This document shows, in pieces, positions 57,499 to 64,000 of a stretch of 64,000 nucleotides of DNA. The notes below the pieces were generated by a model. It was not told where the DNA came from and ran no database searches. It worked only from the letters and a program-made list of their open reading frames with translations. The stretch spans positions 367,876 through 431,875 of the forward strand of contig LSYV01000004.1 in NCBI GenBank assembly GCA_001584585.1, read 5' to 3'. A program made the position numbers and the translations under genes. Source of the stretch: Gonium pectorale (taxonomy: Eukaryota; Chlorophyta; Chlorophyceae; Chlamydomonadales; Volvocaceae). Numbering within the stretch: the first letter of the stretch is position 1; each line of letters begins with the position of its first letter.

Positions 57499-58593
57499 TG
57501 TCTCGTGCGGTGGCCTTCGTAGTATTGAGGGAAACTGATTAGCAAGCTGCCACGAGCGCAGCGGAGGAACAGTTGGCCGCGAGTTCCACCTGCCGTGAAT
57601 GCGTTATCCGCGCGATGTGCCTCCTGAAGCTGACCGGCAAGGAGGCGATGTCGCAGAGGCCACGGTGTAGAAAGGGCCAACAGGTCTGCGCATTCCATGG
57701 CCTTCATCACATTTGAGTTGCTCCTTGGATGGCTCGCCTACAAGCCATTCCGCGCTTGCCCTAAGGTGGTGCTGAAGCTGAATCGGATATCCTCAAGTAA
57801 AACGCTGCATGGGTTGTGGCCGGCCGAATGCGTTTGGACACCCTTGCACACGATGACGGGCAAGCCTGGAGCTGACGTCCGGTACCCGTCCTGTTGCTAC
57901 CGTGTTAGCATGATGTTTCTTTCTTCTGTAGTGGTGGCGATGATGGTGGGCCCTTGCGTCTTCTCGTGCCCGAGTTATGGTGGCCCCGGCCCATAGAGAG
58001 GCAGGTGGACGACAGGAGCGTCTGATGGCGATAAGGCATCGCTCCGAGCCGCCGGCTCCTGTACGTAACACGAGTGCGATCCAAAGCCATAAGCATGACA
58101 GCGTGTCACCGCTCTTCCGTCCAAACAGTGGGAAAACAGACGAAATCCTGCAGGCAACCGGGCTCCCGTTGACGCCACTTCTGTACACAGCCCGTACGCT
58201 GCGCCCACCAGCTACTGGCAAGGAGCCAGGCTGTGGAGCGCTCCTCGCATTCAGCGAACATTCAGCGAACAGGCACGGATGGGCACCGAAAATATACGTG
58301 TACGAAGTGCGAGGGAGGCAACAATGTCAACGACCCGATTCACTGGCTTAGTCCGTTGCAGTCAGGAGAGATGTTGAAAAATCAGCGCCTCCGAGTCAGG
58401 TTTGGGCACGCCGCCGCCATGCCTGTGGTGGCCAAAACGCCGTTGCCCACACAAGCAACACAACCGCTTTGACGGTCCCCGACGAATCAAATCAGCAGTC
58501 CTGTGGCTGGCAAAGGAGCACGCACGAGCCTTGGGTCCTGCACGTCAGTCTTCATCAGCTACCTGATCGAAAATCCGCCGTCTACAGCCTGCG
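57499..58593. other. Convergent intergenic, DJ-1 and the acidic-protein gene
   Basis: 1.1 kb between convergent stops. A small duplication (ATTCAGCGAAC twice, about 58250-58272) was seen. No TGTAA was found on the plus strand and no gene was recognised. Confidence 0.5.
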
Positions 58594-61500
58594 TCAATCG
58601 TAGTCAACCTCCATCCTGTCCTGCGCCTCCAGCGACGCGGCTTCTGCCTTCACCGCCTCGAACCTTCCCGCCTCGGCCTCAGCCTCGGCAGTCACGCCCG
58701 CACCCAGGCCTTCCACCGGCTCTGACTTAACCGCCGGGCACTCCAACGGCTCTGGATCCACACCAGCTCCACGATCCGGCCCGGTGTACTCATCTGCCCA
58801 CCCTGGCAGGAGCGCCGCCGGTCCAGCCCCGTGGGCGCTCTGCTCCTCGGCCGGCAGCCGTGCACCCGCCCCATCCTCTTCATCCGCCTGCTCCTCTGTC
58901 TCCTCCTTCATTGCTGCCTCGTGTACAGTCTCCGGCAGCGGCTCCGCAGCGGAGGCCGTGCCCAATGCTTGCGTTGCCTGCGTACCCAGCGCCTGCGTGG
59001 CAGCCCATCCGTGCCCCTCACCCAAGCCTTTCTCCGCCGTCAGGGCTCCCGGCAGGCCGTCGTCCGGCAGGCCGTCGTCCGGTAGGCCGTCCCCGACAGC
59101 AGCGCCGCAGGGTCCGGCGCTCGCCGCTTGTGTCGCCGCTGCCATCGCCGCCTGAGTCTCCGGCGCCCCGGCCCCACACCCGACGCCCCGGCCCGACTTC
59201 TCCTGCCCCTCATCGCCGCTGCTGTCCACCAGGTCCACAACCTCGAGCGGCGGCGTCCCATTCTTCGCCCCAGCGCTCGCGCTGCCGCCGGCGCTGGCCG
59301 GCGGCTGTGAAGGTGCACGGCGCCCCTGCGGCTCCAGCTGCAGGCGGCGCGGTGTCAGCAGCTCGGTGATCTTGGTCTGGCGGCTCCTGGCGCCGGAGGA
59401 GGCGCGTGCTGACGGGGCCGATGGCGAATCGTTGGCGAGGGCAGCTGCCGCACGCGCGGCCTCGACAGCTGCCGCCGCCGCGGTTGCCGCTGCTGCAGCG
59501 GCGGCCTCGGCTGCACGAGCGGCTTCAGCCGCTGCCGCTGCGGCCGCCTCCTGTCGCCGACGCTTGGTCGCCTGGCGCAGCTCCTCAGCCGATGGGGCGC
59601 CGAGGACGTTGGCGGCGGCACCGCCGGCGCTGGCGTTTGCTGACTGTGGGGCCGCGGAAGGCTGGCGGCGAGCCAACAGTGCGACCGTCGCAGCTGTGGC
59701 GCCCGGGCCGCTGCTGCCGGCCGCCGTCTCGTGCTCATCATCGTCAGACTCAATGATTCGCGTCTGGCGGCGACGCGCAGTGGCAGCCGAAGGACCACGC
59801 GCGCCTGCACCGCTGCAGCCGACGTCGGCCCCTGGCACGCCATTGTCGTCCTTTCCGTGGTAGTCACGCCCGGACCCGCCGCCGTTGCGGGTGTCCGCCG
59901 GTGCGGCAACACCCCTGCCGCTAGGCAGACTGCCCTCCCCGTCCGGGCCCGGATCAAGGTCTTCCCTGTCTTCAGGGACCTCGTTGTTGCCGTCTCCGTC
60001 GCCATGGTGGTCCTCCTCATCGCCCTCCTCCCCCTCCTCCTTTCCCTCGTCCCCCTCCTCCTCCTCCTCCTCCTCCTCATCCTCCCCCTCGGTCGGCACG
60101 CCCCGAATGTCGGGCTCATAGCCGTCCTCCGTCCAATGCAGCTTCCACATGATGTTGGCCACCTGGCCGTGAGGGTGAGGCCGGGTGCGGAAGTGGTAAA
60201 GGGATAATCCACGCAGCAGCGAAACACAATCAGCAAACCAGGTATGAGCGAGTGAGCAATCCCAGCCAGACCACCAGCAGCATGGTTGAAGCTGGCGATG
60301 GACGAGCGGCGCATGTGGTGGCAGCGACGCACCACATGCCCCGACTGCAGCCCCGACTGCCCACGGCGCACTCAAGTCGAGGCCGCCCGACGCTGCTACT
60401 GAATGCGACGCTCTCATGTGCAGTACCTCCAACCAACTGGGCCGTTGACGGTGGCGCACACCCTTGCAGAGCTGCGGGTCGGCTACATCAAACCTTGCGC
60501 CGACACCACGCCCGTGTCGTGCTGACCCATTCTAAAGCGCGACACCTACTCTCTTTGCAATCAACACGGACGGCATGCCCTTCCTCCCCTCCCTCTCCTG
60601 CGCACCATGGCTCCCGGCCGAAAGGTGTCCTTCTTGCGGCTGTTCTCCGACAGCTGCTTCCGTGTGGCAGCCGACAGCAGGTCCTTGTACCGGCAGAAGA
60701 TGGCCTCCAGGAACTTCTTCTGGTTCTCCAGCACGTGCAGCATTGCCGCGCCGCGCGTCTCGTCGGGCAGCACGTCGCCTGGCTGCCTGCGGAGCGCGGG
60801 CGGCGGTCGGAGCAGCGGTGAACTAACTGCCCCGCGGCCTGAAAAAGAGCCTGGGGCAGCTCGCAAACCGCGCAGGCCCTCCGGCGGACTGTCCCTATGT
60901 AAGGTTGTCGGCATCAGCGGTGCCGGCACGGGCTAGAGCGCTTGTGCACAGCGCGCGCCCGTACCACTGAAGCAGCGCTAAAGCAGGGACCACGCACCGC
61001 ACCTTCCACAGCCGTAAGAGCTCTCCAACCAACATCCCATCCCCAGCCCCCCCCCCAGCCCCCCCGGCACTGCGTTTCCGTGCCCAATCTGCACCGGGTG
61101 CGCCGCAAGCGGCCCGCTGCTCACCAGGCGTCGTAGGCGCGCAGCTCGCGCTCCAGGACGTACTTGACACGCCTCTTGAGCGCCGACCGCAGCACGCGCT
61201 TGAAGTGGCAGAGCGCATGGTACAGCACCACCCTGTCCAGGCACGAGCCGCCGGCGTAAAATCTGCGAGTGGGCTTCTTCGGCCGCTTAGCAGCCTGGCG
61301 CACGCCGCGGCCGCGGCCCCGCCCTCGCCTGCCCTGCGGCTCTTCGTTCTCCTGCTCCTCATCCTCCTCGTCTTCCTCTTCCTGCTCGCCCGCCTCCTGC
61401 AGCCTCGTGCCACTCTCGTCCATAGGCATGCCGCCCAGCGTGATGTTGTGGATGCGGTGGGTCCTGAGACCCAAGGGTCAGTAGCGAACATGTGCGCACA

Positions 61501-64000
61501 CATGCGCAGGGAGCAAAGTCACAGGGCCGATGTGGGGCCTTCTCAAGGTGAAGCACATTCCGTTTCAAGTCAATGATGGCATGCCCCTGCCGCTCACAGC
61601 GGTAAATCCTGCCCGAAGCAGGATCCACGGACACTCGTTGCTGCGGGCAAGACGGCGAGCGCAGCGCTCCTCCCGCATTCTGCGCATGCGTTCCACTCAT
61701 TCCGTTTCACAACTACCACACAGTCACCTCTCACCGATGAGAGTTGCAGATGGTGCAGTGCATGGGCTCGCCGTCGTCTCCCCTGTGTAAATACATATAG
61801 GAGCGGGCCCGGAACGCACTCACGAGGAGCTCGGGACTGAGCTGAGTACGGCGTTTGTACGTATGTAAACGGAAGTCCAACGCAACGCGCGATGCAGGGG
61901 CAAGACTGCCTGCTCAACCTGACGGCTCCGCACCGATATCCTCGCTCGACGTCCTCGCTCGCCATGCTTGCGTGGCGCGACCCACAGAGCCTTAAACGAC
62001 TTCAGGACCTCCCAGCTTGACGCTTCTCTTTGGGGCTTATCTGCTCAAACACCCCAGCTTTACAGGACGTACAAGCATGATGATGGAGCTCTGCCTACTG
62101 CACGTTTGCATTCCAAATGAGCCCACCCACATGTTGTAGTCGTCCTCAGCCAGGGCCCGTTCCCTGACGGCGCGCGCGCCCTCCTCCCCGTAGAACTCGT
62201 GGGCCGGCATGCCGTCGATGCGCAGCACCGGAAAGCGCTCCAGGGAACTGCGGCACCAAGGTACGATAGTGGCACAGCCGCCAGCAGCGGAGGAGCGCCA
62301 AGAGGGCCATGGCCGCGAGGTGGGCGGTTCAGGAGCGAGGTAGTTGGTCCAGGCAGGCACACCGAACAGCAGCGGAAGTGCGGGTACGGTAGGAAGTTCA
62401 CCCGGACCATATCCGGGGGGACGGCGGGCACTGCAGACGGCATGCCCCCGTCCGTGCTCTTACAGGGGACGGACGGTTGGAGGATGCGTTCACGAGCAAC
62501 GGATTGGCACTGGTGCGCACACGCAGCGCCAGCGTAGGAGGCAGCCCTACACGTGCCCTGCCGTGAGAGCATCATGGGCGGCGGCAGCGCCCAGGTGCGG
62601 GCCATCGCCATCGCCTGCAAGAGATCCCGCCTTTCACCCTTGCAGGCCAGAACCCCTGCATGCCGCACCTAAGCAGGCCCAGCTCCGTCGCAGCCTTGAC
62701 CCAGTGGAACGACTGGACCTCGTACCTGCGCCAAGGCGGGGGAGAGTAATAACCACGGGAGAACGTGCACATGCCAAGGAAAGCGTCAGGCGGATGGGCG
62801 GGGACGGCTGCGCAGTCTAAAGAACGGACGACAGGCACGTACTGGCGTCCAGGGTAGCACCAGTGCACCAGTGTGAACCGCTGGCCTCCTGCAGCAAGCC
62901 CATGCGCCCTGCCGCCGCCTCATGGCTGTTGGGACTCATGGCTTGCTGGCGGACTACCAGGCTAGCGCACCAGCCACGGCGGGGAACAAGCACCCGCATT
63001 TGCGTCCGCACTGGGCAACACCACACAGCCCGTGTTATCTTACTGAACCCGCAGCCGCGCCGAGCGGGCGGCCACTCACTTGGCTGACTTGAGGTCCTCC
63101 GTGAAGCGCCTGAGGTCACAAGACGGGGCAGGGAGGGAGGGGTGCAGGGGCTTGTGGGGCCGCAACCCACATGGCGCCAGCTCGCGAACGGCTGTGCCGA
63201 TCTCCGGACCGGAAACCACCAGAGGCTGCCCGTGTCCTTTCCATGGGGAGCATGCCGCCGCCGTACGGCGTCCAGACGGGCCATTGCGAGACGTACTGCA
63301 CTTGTCCAGGCACACCGCACAGTGACGCGCAGGCTGTCGGACGCAACGAAACCCCCCCTGCACACCCCCAGCTCCATCCCTTACCCCAAACATGCCCAAG
63401 CTGCCACCCTCTTGCCGGCCACTCCCGTTTCATCCCCGCCCCGCCCAACCCCGCACCTGATCGCGTTGTCCTCGTCCATCCGCTGCCGCGCCAGCTCGTT
63501 CTCGTCCCCGTCGCCCAGCTGCATGTGGAGCAGCTCACACAGCATGCGGGTCTGCGGGCGGGAGACGCGAGGAGATGGAGGCGAGGAGGTTTGAGCATGC
63601 ATCGGTTTTGCCGTGTCACTATGGCACGGCAGCTGCAGCGTGGCAGCGATGGTTGCCGAGGGCGAGAGCAGGCCAGGCCAGGGTACAATGTTGGCTCGTT
63701 GGGCTCGGTCGGGAAGGGCGCTGAGTCCTGGCGGTGGTTTTCGAATTGCACCCTCAGGAAATGCCCGTGCACCCTCAGGGTGGGAGGGGGGCGACACAGC
63801 TAGTGACCCGCGCAGCGAGCCCCATGGCCGAAGTGTGCCGGTGCGAGCGAGCAGCCGCTGACCAATCCCCACAACCTGGGGGCCCGACCCGGAGGCAAGA
63901 GGCAACGGCCAGCCAGGTTCCACAGTCCCCACCAGCCGGGCCCCAGGCCCCCAGCTCACCACCCACAGCCTGAACTGCTCCAGGTCGTCGCTGTTGGTCC
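58594..64000 (-). CDS. Unidentified acidic nuclear-type protein, 5' end missing
   Basis: I do not recognise the family. Exons, 5' to 3': 63960 to beyond 64000, 63457-63551, 63080-63109, 62669-62725, 62127-62247, 61824-61909, 61735-61782, then 61125-61463, 60606-60786 and 58594-60162. Phases fit except across 61464-61734, where one exon or an alternative donor is unresolved. The upstream part is helical and charged (GDGDENELARQRMDEDNAIR, FHWVKAATELGLL, LRIDGMPAHEFYGEEGARAV). A CTIC pair in 61735-61782 may start a zinc site. An acidic run, an RGRGRGRG stretch and KRPKKPTRR precede FYAGGSCLDRVVLYHALCHF and NQKKFLEAIFCRYKDLL. The 522-residue last exon has a poly-Glu/Asp segment, Ala-rich helices, RRRQTRIIESDDDEHE and SRQTKITELLTP, the latter loosely PCNA-box-like. 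Composition suggests a nuclear chromatin or replication factor; that is inference. Confidence 0.7.
59040..59100. repeat. 15-bp coding tandem repeat
   Basis: Three near-identical units on the minus strand encode DGLPD DGLPD DGLPG within the last exon of the acidic-protein gene. Confidence 0.85.

Noticed and set aside
62561..62620. Minus-strand frame AMAMARTWALPPPMM as an exon of the acidic-protein gene
   Set aside because: Its phase does not fit the preceding exon and a direct splice from 62669 to 62247 gives a consistent frame.
1..64000. CRISPR arrays, prophage, rRNA operons, bacterial-type operons
   Set aside because: No regularly spaced repeats with unique spacers and no phage, rRNA or operon structure; the window is intron-rich nuclear DNA.

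Overview
The window is nuclear DNA of a green alga, most likely a volvocine/chlamydomonad chlorophyte. The support is GC-rich sequence, many short introns with strong G|GTGAGT/GTGCGT donors, TGTAA motifs downstream of several stop codons (the usual chlorophycean poly(A) signal), plant-type protein versions (a DRG2 with the plant C-terminal tail, an ACR11/12-like ACT protein with a transit peptide, a LITAF protein) and a divergent H2A/H2B pair. No bacterial, organellar or viral gene organisation was seen.

Layout, left to right: (1) bystin, minus, running off the left edge, head-to-head with Mediator subunit MED7, plus (1-6685); (2) a LITAF-domain membrane protein, plus (6984-7812); (3) a divergent histone H2B/H2A pair (9912-11165); (4) a large unidentified multi-pass membrane protein, minus (11991-17604); (5) a repeat-bearing gap with a 232-bp tandem duplication (17.6-19.6 kb); (6) GTPase DRG2, minus, head-to-head with mannosyltransferase ALG11, plus (19661-31483); (7) an ACR11/12-like ACT-domain protein, minus (33111-35305); (8) a repeat-rich gap (35.3-38.2 kb); (9) elongin C, minus, head-to-head with Bax inhibitor-1, plus (38255-40826); (10) COX11, minus, head-to-head with a 24-exon kinesin of about 1798 aa, plus (42380-53577); (11) a DJ-1 family protein with a plastid-type presequence, plus (56224-57498); (12) the 3' part of an unidentified acidic nuclear-type protein, minus, running off the right edge (58594-64000).

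The genes are mostly housekeeping and do not form one pathway. They cover ribosome biogenesis (bystin), transcription (MED7, elongin C), chromatin (H2A/H2B), translation-linked GTPase (DRG2), N-glycan assembly in the ER (ALG11), ER stress (BI-1), mitochondrial copper delivery (COX11), plastid nitrogen metabolism or redox (ACR, DJ-1) and microtubules (kinesin). Exon joins were built by hand from reading phase, splice sites and family conservation. For bystin (as far as it goes), MED7, LITAF, H2B, DRG2, ALG11, ACR, elongin C, BI-1, COX11, kinesin and DJ-1 every join keeps the frame.

The most interesting non-genic signal is a five-copy repeat family, all copies in the same orientation. Its minus-strand RNA would form a conserved hairpin maintained by G-U wobble pairs, followed in three copies by T-runs resembling RNA polymerase III terminators. 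Other points: three GC-AG introns, four divergent gene pairs whose start codons are separated by 416-434 bp, intronic repeats shared between and within genes, and an in-frame intron in COX11 that is easily misread as coding.
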